Assembly (NCBI GenBank): GCA_029550965.1
Contig: JAKPGJ010000034.1
Span: forward strand, 1 to 41,673
From: Bacillota bacterium
Lineage (GTDB): Bacteria > Bacillota > Clostridia > Oscillospirales > CAG-382
Length of the DNA stretch: 41,673 nucleotides
Direction of reading: 5' to 3'
Shown here: in pieces, positions 24,054 through 32,803 of the stretch
Position numbering within the stretch: position 1 is the first letter of the stretch
Layout: every line of letters starts with the position of its first letter
Notes under the pieces: model-generated
The model's database searches: none
What the model was told of the DNA's origin: nothing
Seen by the model: the letters and a program-made list of their open reading frames with translations, nothing else
Program-made: the position numbers and the translations under genes

Positions 24054-25133
24054 TCACACAGCATAAAAAACGGTTTCATTAAAATTATAGGGCGTATGAT
24101 GCCTTAGGTAATAACGGTAATCCAGCCCTAAACTCATAATAAACGCTGGAATCTCAATCAAATCCTGATTTTTATGATAGACGCATATCGCAAGTTTCGG
24201 TCTGTATTTCAATATGGTCTGTCTTGCGCCTTTGAGCGCTTTTAGTTCGGCTCCCTCAATGTCCAATTTTATAAAAGTAACTCTTTCATGAATTGTCTGA
24301 TCTATTGCGACCACATCGACAAAGTCGCTTGACGAAGCGCATAGTGCATTGCTCGGGGATAATGACTGGTCAGTAAATCCCAAGCGGGTATTTTCGGAAT
24401 AAAGCCCGGCTTTATATAATACGATTCGAGGGTCCTGTTGGCAATTTTTCTTAAATGAAGATAGACGCTCAAAGTTGTTCGTGCTCGGTTCGAAGCAGAA
24501 AATTTTATCAAATTGATTTTTTGTCTTTTTAATAAAAACCTCCGCCGTGTCCCCCACATATGCTCCGCCGTCAACAAAGCTTTCGTCCGTCCCGAGAGAA
24601 ACAACATCCTCAGCAAAATACTGGTCGGCCGCATAGGACTTTAAAACCCATTGATTATCGCCTGTAACTCTTCCTTTGAGCACATTTATCAAAGTCTTTC
24701 GTGATTTTTCGTCCGCCAGCTGCTGGTAGAGCGTATTCAGCGCATCCATATTGTTACGGACAAATTCCCTATATTCACCGATTTCTTCAACCGTCATCTG
24801 AGATGAAAACGAGTACAGCGCGTCTTCTGAAAAATATAAAAGCAGCTGCTTTTTGATTTCCTCATAGAAACGAGAAGAGGTTATGATAATCTTGGGGTTT
24901 TGATATTTCTCCAAAACATCCTCTATGCTGCAAACGGTATATCCCAAAAGGCTTTGTCCCGCCTTATAGGTATCGCATATCGCGGCAGGCTTTATATTAA
25001 ACCGCTGCAGATATTTTATATAATATTCACCGCCCACACCGGCGCCGTATAAAATTACCGGATGATGATATAAACTCTCGTCTTTCTTTATACACAGCAG
25101 CAGTGATAGGATTTCCTCAAAATTAATACGCAT
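24054..25133 (-). CDS. FkbM-family methyltransferase with N-terminal Rossmann-like domain
   Basis: A 359-aa protein. The C-terminal ~200 residues are an FkbM-type SAM methyltransferase: SFVDGGAYVGDTAEVF (SAM site), FCFEPSTNNFERL, FIKLDIEGAELKALKGA (acidic motif) and YRPKLAICVYHK. Such enzymes O-methylate sugars of surface glycans. Residues ~25-100 carry a nucleotide-binding-like segment VILYGAGVGGEYYIKYLQ, similar to PglD-type N-terminal domains. The start ATG 25133 follows GGAG by 6 bp; it lies 1 bp after the end of the previous gene, so translation is coupled. Confidence 0.88.
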   Translation of the reverse strand: MRINFEEILSLLLCIKKDESLYHHPVILYGAGVGGEYYIKYLQRFNIKPAAICDTYKAGQSLLGYTVCSIEDVLEKYQNPKIIITSSRFYEEIKKQLLLYFSEDALYSFSSQMTVEEIGEYREFVRNNMDALNTLYQQLADEKSRKTLINVLKGRVTGDNQWVLKSYAADQYFAEDVVSLGTDESFVDGGAYVGDTAEVFIKKTKNQFDKIFCFEPSTNNFERLSSFKKNCQQDPRIVLYKAGLYSENTRLGFTDQSLSPSNALCASSSDFVDVVAIDQTIHERVTFIKLDIEGAELKALKGARQTILKYRPKLAICVYHKNQDLIEIPAFIMSLGLDYRYYLRHHTPYNFNETVFYAV

Positions 25134-25134
25134 G

Positions 25135-26082
25135 CTATACTCCATTTTTCACATACAGATTTAATAACTCTCTCTCGCGTTCTGTTATAAACAGCGAGTT
25201 CTCAAACTCGTCTAAGTTCTCTTTTAAAATTTGAATCATTTGCTCGTACTGCTTTTCGCAGTCGTCGCAATGGTATGTTTTGATCTTGTTGCACATCGAA
25301 ATCATATACGACCAGGCGGCATATCGAACGCGGGGAGTAATTTCGGGAACTTTCTTTGACAAATATTCAATTCTCTGCTTCTGCATGAGAATATACTCAT
25401 CCAAAATTTCGGGTTTGAGTTTATTCGTCTGAATAAAACTGGTCAGGTTCTGGCCATGCTTCACCCAGCGGTACAGCGGTTTTCCATGCGCAACAACTCT
25501 TTCCGCTTCCGCGAAAACCTTATACATGACATGGATATCGTCAACTTTGACATTACTTAAAAAAGATACTTTTTCAAACAGCGTTCGTTTAAAAAGCTTC
25601 GTAGCCGGCGCGGTGTTGAACTTTTCACGTTTTAAATACTCGTCAAGCCCTTCCACTTTATTCAAGACATACAGCTGATCATAAACAAAGACAGGCTCTA
25701 TTCTATCCCCGTAGTCGTTGACGCCGCCGCAGATGCTGATGTCCGCCTGATTCTCAACCGCAAGGTTGTATAAAAACTCAATCATGTTGCTTTCGCAGAT
25801 GTCGTCGTCATCAATAAAAGTCAAATACTCTCCCTGCGCCGACCGGACACCCAGTTCCCGGGCACGAGATAAGCCGCCGTTTTTTTCAAGATTGATAAAG
25901 CGGATGCGCGGATCCTCCTGCGCGAAGCGCTGGCAAATCTGCGCCGTCTGGTCAGTCGAGCCGTCGTTAATGATAATGAACTCAAAATCGCCAAAGGTTT
26001 GATTCAGAATATTATGAATCGCAGTCTCCAGATACTCCTGCCTGTTATAGGTTGAAAGAATGATGGATACAGGAATACGCAT
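25135..26082 (-). CDS. GT2 family glycosyltransferase
   Basis: A 315-aa family 2 transferase: PVSIILSTYNRQEYLETAI, IINDGSTDQTAQI, and the metal-binding FIDDDD motif, followed by a helical C-terminal half with the usual ATKLFKRTLFE segment. It should transfer a sugar from a nucleotide donor on the cytoplasmic side during polysaccharide repeat-unit assembly. The start ATG 26082 has AAGGAG 7 bp upstream and lies 4 bp after the preceding gene. Confidence 0.9.
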   Translation of the reverse strand: MRIPVSIILSTYNRQEYLETAIHNILNQTFGDFEFIIINDGSTDQTAQICQRFAQEDPRIRFINLEKNGGLSRARELGVRSAQGEYLTFIDDDDICESNMIEFLYNLAVENQADISICGGVNDYGDRIEPVFVYDQLYVLNKVEGLDEYLKREKFNTAPATKLFKRTLFEKVSFLSNVKVDDIHVMYKVFAEAERVVAHGKPLYRWVKHGQNLTSFIQTNKLKPEILDEYILMQKQRIEYLSKKVPEITPRVRYAAWSYMISMCNKIKTYHCDDCEKQYEQMIQILKENLDEFENSLFITERERELLNLYVKNGV

Positions 26083-26086
26083 AACC

Positions 26087-27442
26087 TTACTCCTTAACAA
26101 TTATTTGGGTGTCCTGAATGCCGTAGCCCTTCAGCTGATTAATGAGAATCTTTACAAGCGATTTGTCCATTGCAGAAACTATAAAGGTTGCGCTGCTCTT
26201 CCGCGTTTCGTCCCATGCCGCTATTTCCTGTGGGGAACAGCAAAGCACCTCTTCATAAAGAAGCCCTTGTTTTCGCGGATCATTGTCAAAAATAGCGCGC
26301 AAACGATACCCGTTTTGACGGAGCAAATTGAGCGTGGAGATTGCTTTTCTGCCGTTCGGTATTAAATACAAGTTTTCACGATCTCTCTGTTCTACCTGCT
26401 TGAAAAAGCTTTTATGCATTTGATTAGAAAAAGCAATCGCTCCGTTCAGACACCCGTATTGCTTGATAAGGTTGTAAAAGTCCTGCAGTTCCGCAATGCC
26501 GCAGTCTTTCAGTCCTTCCAGCAGTTCTATGTTTTCTTCTAAGATTTGCGCAATCTCGGGATACTGTTGTTCGCTTATATAGGCAAGCCCGGATTTGTAA
26601 AACTCAAAGATGTAGTTTATTTTATTGATTAAGTAAACGCGTTTGCCGCCTTTCGGTTTCAGGCTGATTAAAATATATAGCCCATGTAAAACAGAAATAA
26701 TCGAATTCTTTGAAAGATTTACCAAATCAAGACGTCCTTTTCCGCTGCCGTCCACTCTTCTGGTGTATATGTAGATCACTTTGTCCAGAAAAGTAATGGA
26801 GTTCGCGTTTAAGAATAATTTAATCAGCATAATTCCATCGGAATATATATTGGAAGAAAACGCGAAATGGAAAAGACCTCCGACGTTTTTATAACTTTTC
26901 GCAAATAAGGATTTTCTGAAAACATACCGCCAAAGAACGCCGTGAAAGTTGGGCAGGGTGCTTAAATAAATCAATGCCTGGTCATAGGAAACGTTATTGA
27001 TTTTATCCGCTTCAAAGGCCGCGTCGACGATGTTGTTCCTATTCTCGCCGCTGTCTTCCAGATAACATTCATAGCGGCCCATGATAATATCCGACTTTTT
27101 CGTAATGATAAGATCCGCAATCTCACGCAAACAGTTTTCCTTTAATCGGTCATCCCCGTCAATATACTGCACATACTCGCCATGTGCAAAATTAAATCCA
27201 AAGTAATGGGCGGTTCCGGCAGCGGCCATTTCTTTTGGAACCTGATAGAATCTGACTTTATCCGGATATTTCTCAGCATAAGTTTGACAAATTCTCGCGC
27301 TGTTGTCGGTGGATGCGTTATCCACAACCACGATTTCGTAATCGTCGAAGTTTTGATTGAGGATGCTGTCCAAACATTTTGCAATATACTTTTCCAGATT
27401 ATAGACGGTCACAATAAAACTGATTAGCGGTTTGTCGCTCAT
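26087..27442 (-). CDS. GT2 glycosyltransferase with C-terminal Rossmann-like domain
   Basis: A 451-aa protein. The N-terminal GT-A domain shows ISFIVTVYNLEKYIAKCLDS, VVDNASTDNSARI and YIDGDD. A long helical middle follows. The last ~85 residues (NLYLIPNGRKAISTLNLLRQ; AIFDNDPRKQGLLYEEV) resemble the small nucleotide-binding domain also found at the N terminus of the FkbM protein two genes downstream. The ATG overlaps the previous stop as ATGA, indicating translational coupling. Donor and acceptor sugars are unknown. Confidence 0.88.
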   Translation of the reverse strand: MSDKPLISFIVTVYNLEKYIAKCLDSILNQNFDDYEIVVVDNASTDNSARICQTYAEKYPDKVRFYQVPKEMAAAGTAHYFGFNFAHGEYVQYIDGDDRLKENCLREIADLIITKKSDIIMGRYECYLEDSGENRNNIVDAAFEADKINNVSYDQALIYLSTLPNFHGVLWRYVFRKSLFAKSYKNVGGLFHFAFSSNIYSDGIMLIKLFLNANSITFLDKVIYIYTRRVDGSGKGRLDLVNLSKNSIISVLHGLYILISLKPKGGKRVYLINKINYIFEFYKSGLAYISEQQYPEIAQILEENIELLEGLKDCGIAELQDFYNLIKQYGCLNGAIAFSNQMHKSFFKQVEQRDRENLYLIPNGRKAISTLNLLRQNGYRLRAIFDNDPRKQGLLYEEVLCCSPQEIAAWDETRKSSATFIVSAMDKSLVKILINQLKGYGIQDTQIIVKE

Positions 27443-28971
27443 AAAACGTAATCCTCTCTGTTGATTTCACGAATTAAATTTTGCGCGATTGCGAAGATAT
27501 CCTCGTCATCCTTCCAGAAAAACAAAGCGATATTGCAGGCGTCCATCGCGATTGCCAGTTCGCCGAACTGATAGGACAAATATATTCGTAAGTATAAACA
27601 TTCTTTGGAAAGCGGATGGTTCGCGGATACCTCATTCATCAGGTTCAAAGCGTCTTCCCACCGATTTTCCAGGATATAATCCTGAATCAACTCGATGTCG
27701 GCGTGGTATTTTTCCGGATTGTCGCTTTGCGAGAAAACCTCCCGGATCGCTTTGATGTCCTGAAAAGCCGCCGTCCGCTCTTTCTCGCTTTTTTTCAGGA
27801 AACTGCGGATGCTTTCCGAATTCACCTGCCACTTTAAAGCAAGCAATTCGGTTCCGATCATATGCTGATTCCTGCGGTCGCTGACGACCGACAGCAGTCT
27901 GGGCAGCGTCAACACGTTTATCTGACCGCTGCGGATTTCTTTGTCGCATAAATAATACCGCGCCAGATACGCCTGTCTGCCGACGACGTACGCGTCCAGT
28001 TCATCCGCAAAAATGTTTTCCAAATCAGTCATAAACGGTTTTAGCGTTTGCCTTCTTACCGGATAAGGCAGCGCGTAATACGCATACAGCGGGTCGTTCA
28101 AAATCGCCTCGTAATACCGGACTTTTTCGATCGGCATCATGGTTTGGGATCTGAACACCAGGTCGCGCAGCCCTTCGATATGGCTTTTATGAATCATGTA
28201 AAGCGAGTCCTGATTCTTTTGCGTCCAGATATTCAAGGCATGCAGGGTTTCCAGCCCTCTGTTGAACAGGTACTCGGCCTCTTTGATTTTTGTAAGTTCG
28301 ACTGCCTGAGGCCGCGAATTGGAGTTATCGCGTACGCAATAATAGTATAAAGCTTGTCCTACCGAGGCAAAGGACCGACATTTCTGCAAATAGCCCAATA
28401 CGGAATAGGTATCGATCGAACCGCCATGAATGGGGCAGTTCATCGCGAAGGCATAGTGCTCAAGATAAAAATCGATTTTGTACAGCTTGCCCCAAACCGT
28501 TCTTAACGTACGGTACAGGTCTACGAATATGTCTTTTAAGTCCTTTAGGTTTTTCGTCGCAATTTCCGGCGGAATGCGGGCTGCTCTCGTATCCGGGTTT
28601 TCTTCTAAAAACGCAATGTGACCGCATACGGTCAGGTCCGCGTCCCATTTCTTGGCGGCCGCGTACATAATTTCAACAAAGCGGGGATCCAAATAGTCGT
28701 CGGCGTCTATAATCGCAACGTATTCCCCACGAAACGCCGGCCACCAGCCGCTTTCTCCCGGGTCCAGTCTCCAGTTTACCTTGTTCTCCAAATAAACAAT
28801 CCGGCTGTCTTTATAGCTTTTCATGATTTCTCCGGTTCTGTCGGTCGAACCGTTGTTTCGGATGAAAAACTCAAAATCGCCGTCTGTCTGGTTTAGGACG
28901 CTTTCGATGGCTTTCGCGATATATTTCTCAGCATTATACGCCCTTAACAGGAACGTAACCTTTGGTTTCAT
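27439..28971 (-). CDS. GT2 family glycosyltransferase, long helical C-terminal part
   Basis: A 510-aa protein with an N-terminal GT2 domain: KVTFLLRAYNAEKYIAKAIE, RNNGSTDRTGEIM and AIIDADDYLD (DxD region). The C-terminal ~250 residues are helical with TPR-like stretches at the end (DALNLMNEVSANHPLSKECL), perhaps for partner binding. AAGGAG is 5 bp upstream of the ATG. It starts 9 bp after ugd and overlaps the next gene by 4 bp. Confidence 0.88.
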   Translation of the reverse strand: MKPKVTFLLRAYNAEKYIAKAIESVLNQTDGDFEFFIRNNGSTDRTGEIMKSYKDSRIVYLENKVNWRLDPGESGWWPAFRGEYVAIIDADDYLDPRFVEIMYAAAKKWDADLTVCGHIAFLEENPDTRAARIPPEIATKNLKDLKDIFVDLYRTLRTVWGKLYKIDFYLEHYAFAMNCPIHGGSIDTYSVLGYLQKCRSFASVGQALYYYCVRDNSNSRPQAVELTKIKEAEYLFNRGLETLHALNIWTQKNQDSLYMIHKSHIEGLRDLVFRSQTMMPIEKVRYYEAILNDPLYAYYALPYPVRRQTLKPFMTDLENIFADELDAYVVGRQAYLARYYLCDKEIRSGQINVLTLPRLLSVVSDRRNQHMIGTELLALKWQVNSESIRSFLKKSEKERTAAFQDIKAIREVFSQSDNPEKYHADIELIQDYILENRWEDALNLMNEVSANHPLSKECLYLRIYLSYQFGELAIAMDACNIALFFWKDDEDIFAIAQNLIREINREDYVL

Positions 28972-28980
28972 AAAAACTCC

Positions 28981-30225
28981 TTACAGCATATAGCGGCAAT
29001 CCACGATCGGTTTTTGCCCCAGCTGCGACACCTTTTTAAACTCCGGCCATGCGGTCGTGATTACGATAATGTCCGCCGTTTCGTATAATTCCTCAAGGCT
29101 GTTTTGATAGGTGACGTTGTAAGCGTAACACTCCTGGAACGTCTTCATCGCGAAAGGGTCATAAGCGTATATATTGCGGTAATCCGCTTTGATCAGTTCG
29201 TCTATCACTTTCGCGGCAGGGGTGCCACGCACGTCATCGGTAAACGGCTTAAAGGAGAGCCCCAAAATGCCGATTTTTTCATGCTTGGCCGCCCTTCTGA
29301 TTATCTTTTGCGCGATATAATAGGGCATGCGCTCGTTTAAAGCGATGACGTTTTTTAATATTTGCGGCTCAAAGCCTTTTTCTTTCGTCTGCGCGTAAAA
29401 GGCATTTGTGTCTTTGGGCATGCAGGACCCGCCGTAACCGCAGCCGGGATAGACATAAGACGCCATTTGCGAATGGTTCCACCGCTTGTCCATATGCAGA
29501 ATCCGAAAGGCCCCGCTTATATCGATCTGACCGATTTGGTCGGCCGCCAAAGACATTTCGTTTGAAAAACTGATCATGGTCGCAAGCAGCGTGTTGGAAA
29601 GGTACTTGATAAACTCCGCCGTATTCCGGCTGACAACAAATACGGGCGATTGAAAATCGCTGTATAGTTCTCGTAGAACCTGCGCGGACGCCTCGTCCTC
29701 GCAGCCCAGGACAATCCGGTCCGCGTGGATAAAGTCCTCCCAGCAATGCCCCTCTCTTAAAAACTCGGGATTATTCGCGACGCCGATTTGGGAAATCAAA
29801 CCGGCGTATTTTTCTTTTATGTACGGAACAACCTTTTCGCTTGTCGTGGAGGGCGGAACGGTTGACTTTACGACCAGCACGCGGAATTTTTTATCGCAAA
29901 TCGCCCGCAAAGTCGAATCAATCGCCGCGAACAAATAGCGCAAATCCGCCTGACCATGCTCGCCGTACGGCGTGCCGACGCAGTAAAAGATGCAGTCGCT
30001 TTCGCCGACGGCTTTTTCGATGTCGTCCGTGAGAAAGAAGGTTTTGTTCAATGTCTTTCCGAGAACCTCTTTCAGATACGGCTCGTAAAACGGAATCACG
30101 CCGTTTTGAATCATAGCGGTTCTCTCTTTATTAACATCAATGCCGAACACTTTTTTGCCGTAATGCGCAAAACCGAGCGCCGTAGTCAGCCCGACGAATC
30201 CCAGACCGATAACACTGATTGTCAT
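28981..30225 (-). CDS. ugd: UDP-glucose 6-dehydrogenase (nucleotide-sugar dehydrogenase)
   Basis: A 414-aa UDP-glucose/GDP-mannose dehydrogenase that oxidises a nucleotide hexose to the uronic acid with 2 NAD+. The NAD site is TISVIGLGFVGLTTALGFA; later motifs are VKSTVPPSTT, NNPEFLREGHCWEDF, EFIKYLSNTLLATMISFSNE and PGCGYGGSCMPKDT, containing the catalytic cysteine; GLSFKPFTDDVRGTP lies in the C-terminal domain. All key residues are present. It probably supplies UDP-glucuronate for the glycosyltransferases downstream. It starts 12 bp after the RfbF-like gene. The substrate could also be a different NDP-sugar. Confidence 0.92.
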   Translation of the reverse strand: MTISVIGLGFVGLTTALGFAHYGKKVFGIDVNKERTAMIQNGVIPFYEPYLKEVLGKTLNKTFFLTDDIEKAVGESDCIFYCVGTPYGEHGQADLRYLFAAIDSTLRAICDKKFRVLVVKSTVPPSTTSEKVVPYIKEKYAGLISQIGVANNPEFLREGHCWEDFIHADRIVLGCEDEASAQVLRELYSDFQSPVFVVSRNTAEFIKYLSNTLLATMISFSNEMSLAADQIGQIDISGAFRILHMDKRWNHSQMASYVYPGCGYGGSCMPKDTNAFYAQTKEKGFEPQILKNVIALNERMPYYIAQKIIRRAAKHEKIGILGLSFKPFTDDVRGTPAAKVIDELIKADYRNIYAYDPFAMKTFQECYAYNVTYQNSLEELYETADIIVITTAWPEFKKVSQLGQKPIVDCRYML

Positions 30226-30237
30226 GATGCTTGTTCC

Positions 30238-31011
30238 TCACCATATTTTCCAGGGAGCCTGGTTGTTCGCCCATAGATGCTCAAGCAGATTTTTATCCCG
30301 CTGGGTATCCATGCACTGCCAGAAACCCGTATGCTTATACGCTATTAGCTGACCGTCCTGCGCCAGATTTTCCAGCGGCTCCTTTTCAAAAGCAAGACCA
30401 TAATCCGGAATATAATCCAGTACTTGCGGTTCCAGCACCATGAATCCGCCGTTAATCCAGCCGCCGTCTTCCTTTGCCTTTTCGCGGAACGCCCTGATTT
30501 TCTTATCGGCTTCGATTTCCAGAACGCCGTACCTTCCGCCGGGCTGCACGGCCGTCATGGTGGCGTGTTTTCCGTGCTGTTTATGAAACGCCAGCAGCCT
30601 GTTCAGGTCAACGTCGGCAACGCCGTTGCCGTATGTAAGCATAAAGGTTTCGCCGTTCAAATAAGGCGCGACAGCCTTGATTCTTCCGGCGGTCGGCGTA
30701 TAAAGGCCCGTGTCGATCAGCGTAACTTTCCAGGGTTCGGAAACATTGTTGTGGATGGTGATATTGTTGTCACGTCCGAAATCAAAGGTAATATCCGAAG
30801 CATGGAGGTAATAATTCGCAAAATACTCCTTAATCAGGTAGCCTTTATAGCCCAGGCATATCACAAACTCGTTGAATCCGTAGTGCGAGTATATCTTCAT
30901 AATGTGCCACAAAATGGGCCTTTCCCCGATCTCGATCATCGGTTTGGGTTTCAGGTGAGATTCTTCGCTGATTCTCGTGTCGAATCCGCCCGCCAAAATA
31001 ACGACCTTCAT
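30238..31011 (-). CDS. rfbF: RfbF-like glucose-1-phosphate cytidylyltransferase with altered active-site residues
   Basis: A 257-aa protein that matches glucose-1-phosphate cytidylyltransferase (CDP-glucose synthesis) along its whole length: KPKPMIEIGERPILWHIMKI, GYKGYLIKEYFANYYLHASD, WKVTLIDTGLYTPTAGR, INGGFMVLEP and MDTQRDK. Two conserved spots differ. The signature GGxGTR reads GGFDTR, and TYGDGV, whose Asp is expected to bind Mg2+, reads TYGNGV. Activity is therefore uncertain. No CDP-glucose dehydratase (RfbG) is in the window. GGGGAGG lies 6 bp upstream of the ATG. It is first in the polysaccharide operon, only 17 bp from the start of an opposite-strand GGDEF frame, so no promoter space remains. 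Confidence 0.85.
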   Translation of the reverse strand: MKVVILAGGFDTRISEESHLKPKPMIEIGERPILWHIMKIYSHYGFNEFVICLGYKGYLIKEYFANYYLHASDITFDFGRDNNITIHNNVSEPWKVTLIDTGLYTPTAGRIKAVAPYLNGETFMLTYGNGVADVDLNRLLAFHKQHGKHATMTAVQPGGRYGVLEIEADKKIRAFREKAKEDGGWINGGFMVLEPQVLDYIPDYGLAFEKEPLENLAQDGQLIAYKHTGFWQCMDTQRDKNLLEHLWANNQAPWKIW

Positions 31012-31028
31012 ACGCTGCCTCCCCGTTC

Positions 31029-32006
31029 ATGATCGGGTTTCTGGCGGCCTTTATGAGGCTGGGGGCCGATGTGGCGAAAAATTCTTCGCGCATCCGCGCT
31101 GTCGGCACTTTATTCATCGGCTTTGTGCTGCTCTGGTGCGCGGGAATATCCCTGTTGGACCAATTGTCGAACGGACAAGTCATCGTATATACAATCGCGG
31201 TCATATCGATTGCCATCATGCCGGTTATTAAGCCGCACGTTTTATTTTTCGTTTATTTTGTCGTTCACGTTTTATTCCTGATCGCCATGCCGTATTTTCA
31301 GGAATCCAAACAGCTCATATACGGAAACTCGGTGAATTCGACCGCATTCGTCGTCATGGCGTGCGCCATCGCGTACATGCGGTATCAAAAGCAGGTGGAG
31401 GATTTTATCAACAAAAAGACCATCCTGCAGAAAAACGAAGAATTAAAACGGATCAACAAGCAATTGCAGGAAGCCAATCAAAAGCTGGAGATGATTTCCA
31501 AAACCGATGGCTTAACCGGGATAACCAACCGCTTGAGTTTTGAGTCCGTACTGCGGGATGAATGGGACAACTGCATGCAGCATTCAACGCCCCTGTCGCT
31601 TATTATGATCGACATCGACTACTTCAAGGAATATAACGACCATTACGGACATCCGGCCGGCGACCGCTGCATTAAGTTAATCGCGAACCTTCTAACCATG
31701 TACGCCAAAGATCCGACCTATAAAGTGGCAAGGTACGGCGGCGACGAATTGATCATCGTGCTTCCATATACGGACAAAGAAAAGGCGTGGAATCTCGCCG
31801 AACAAATCCGAAAAGGCGTGGAGGAAAAGGCCTTGCCGCACATGTATTCCGAAGCCGCAAAACATGTGACGATCAGTTTGGGCGTCAACACCGTCGTTCC
31901 GTCGGACAACGTATCCATCGAAGAATTTATACGAAACACCGATCAAGCGCTGTATAAAGCGAAAGAAAGGCGCAACTGCTCGGTTTGCGCCGCATACCGC
32001 CCCTGA
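31029..32006 (+). CDS. Membrane GGDEF-domain protein, probably missing its 5' end
   Basis: A 325-aa protein with membrane helices in the first ~120 residues (RIRAVGTLFIGFVLLWCAGI, LFFVYFVVHVLFLIAMPYF), a coiled coil near 130-155 (NEELKRINKQLQEANQKLEM) and a C-terminal GGDEF domain (KTDGLTGITNRLSFE, IMIDIDYFKEYNDHYGHPAG, ARYGGDELIIVLP). The active-site loop is GGDEL rather than GGDEF; such variants may or may not make cyclic di-GMP. No RxxD site is seen before it. The ATG at 31029 has no ribosome binding site, and relatives usually have further N-terminal membrane sequence, so the gene seems cut where it meets the rfbF start. An SDR gene follows after 18 bp. Confidence 0.75.
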   Translation: MIGFLAAFMRLGADVAKNSSRIRAVGTLFIGFVLLWCAGISLLDQLSNGQVIVYTIAVISIAIMPVIKPHVLFFVYFVVHVLFLIAMPYFQESKQLIYGNSVNSTAFVVMACAIAYMRYQKQVEDFINKKTILQKNEELKRINKQLQEANQKLEMISKTDGLTGITNRLSFESVLRDEWDNCMQHSTPLSLIMIDIDYFKEYNDHYGHPAGDRCIKLIANLLTMYAKDPTYKVARYGGDELIIVLPYTDKEKAWNLAEQIRKGVEEKALPHMYSEAAKHVTISLGVNTVVPSDNVSIEEFIRNTDQALYKAKERRNCSVCAAYRP

Positions 32007-32024
32007 CAAAAAACGGAGGAACTT

Positions 32025-32732
32025 ATGGATTTTCAAAATAAAACCGTTGTCGTAACCGGCGGCGCTTCGGGAATCGGAAAAACCATCTGCGATGAATTCC
32101 GGAAAAACGGCGCCAACGTTTGCATCATCGATCTGCTTGAGAACGATTACTTTGTCGGAGACATCGCCGACGAGAATACGCTTCGTTCGTTTGCGGAAAA
32201 AGTAATCCGCGACTATAAAGGCGTTGATTATCTGATTAACAACGCCATGCTTTCAAAAGGCGGGCTTATGGACTGCTCCTACGACGACTTTAACTACGTC
32301 CTGCGGGTCGGCGTGACCGCTCCCTTTATGCTGACGAAACTTTTTCTGAATCACTTGAACGAAGGAGCGAGCATCGTCAATATTTCGTCAACCAGAGCCA
32401 GAATGAGCCAGCCCAACACCGAAAGCTATACCGCGGCGAAAGGTGCGATATCCGCGCTGACGCACGCCCTGGCGATTACGCTTGCCGGCAAGGCGCGCGT
32501 CAACTCGATTTCCCCCGGCTGGATAGATACCGGCTTTCAAGTCTATGAAGGACCGGATGCCGAGCAGCATCCCGTGAAAAGAGTGGGGAACCCGCTGGAC
32601 ATCGCCCACATGGTGCTTTACCTTTGCAGCGACAAAGCGGGATTTATCACCGGACAGGACTTCTGCATTGACGGCGGCATGACCAGGCAAATGATTTATC
32701 ACAACGACTTCGGCTGGACGTTTGGCGCGTAA
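32025..32732 (+). CDS. Short-chain dehydrogenase/reductase (SDR)
   Basis: A 235-aa classical SDR: NAD(P)-binding VVVTGGASGIGKTICDEF, YLINNA, the catalytic Ser in IVNISSTRA and the YTAAK motif, followed by VNSISPGWIDTGF and the C-terminal GQDFCIDGGMTRQM. All catalytic residues (Asn, Ser, Tyr, Lys) are visible. The substrate is unknown. A GGAGG site precedes the ATG. It lies 18 bp after the GGDEF gene and is followed by a bidirectional terminator. Confidence 0.9.
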   Translation: MDFQNKTVVVTGGASGIGKTICDEFRKNGANVCIIDLLENDYFVGDIADENTLRSFAEKVIRDYKGVDYLINNAMLSKGGLMDCSYDDFNYVLRVGVTAPFMLTKLFLNHLNEGASIVNISSTRARMSQPNTESYTAAKGAISALTHALAITLAGKARVNSISPGWIDTGFQVYEGPDAEQHPVKRVGNPLDIAHMVLYLCSDKAGFITGQDFCIDGGMTRQMIYHNDFGWTFGA

Positions 32733-32737
32733 AAAAC

Positions 32738-32775
32738 AACACCCTGTCTGGAGAAAGACCAAACAGGGTGTTTTT
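32738..32775. terminator. Bidirectional terminator between SDR and MBL genes
   Basis: ACACCCTGT (32739-32747) pairs with ACAGGGTGT (32763-32771). T-runs follow on both strands (TTTTT on plus, TTGTTTTTT on minus), serving two converging genes. Confidence 0.85.
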
Positions 32776-32803
32776 ATATATCGAAACCGAACCGTAAACT
32801 TCT

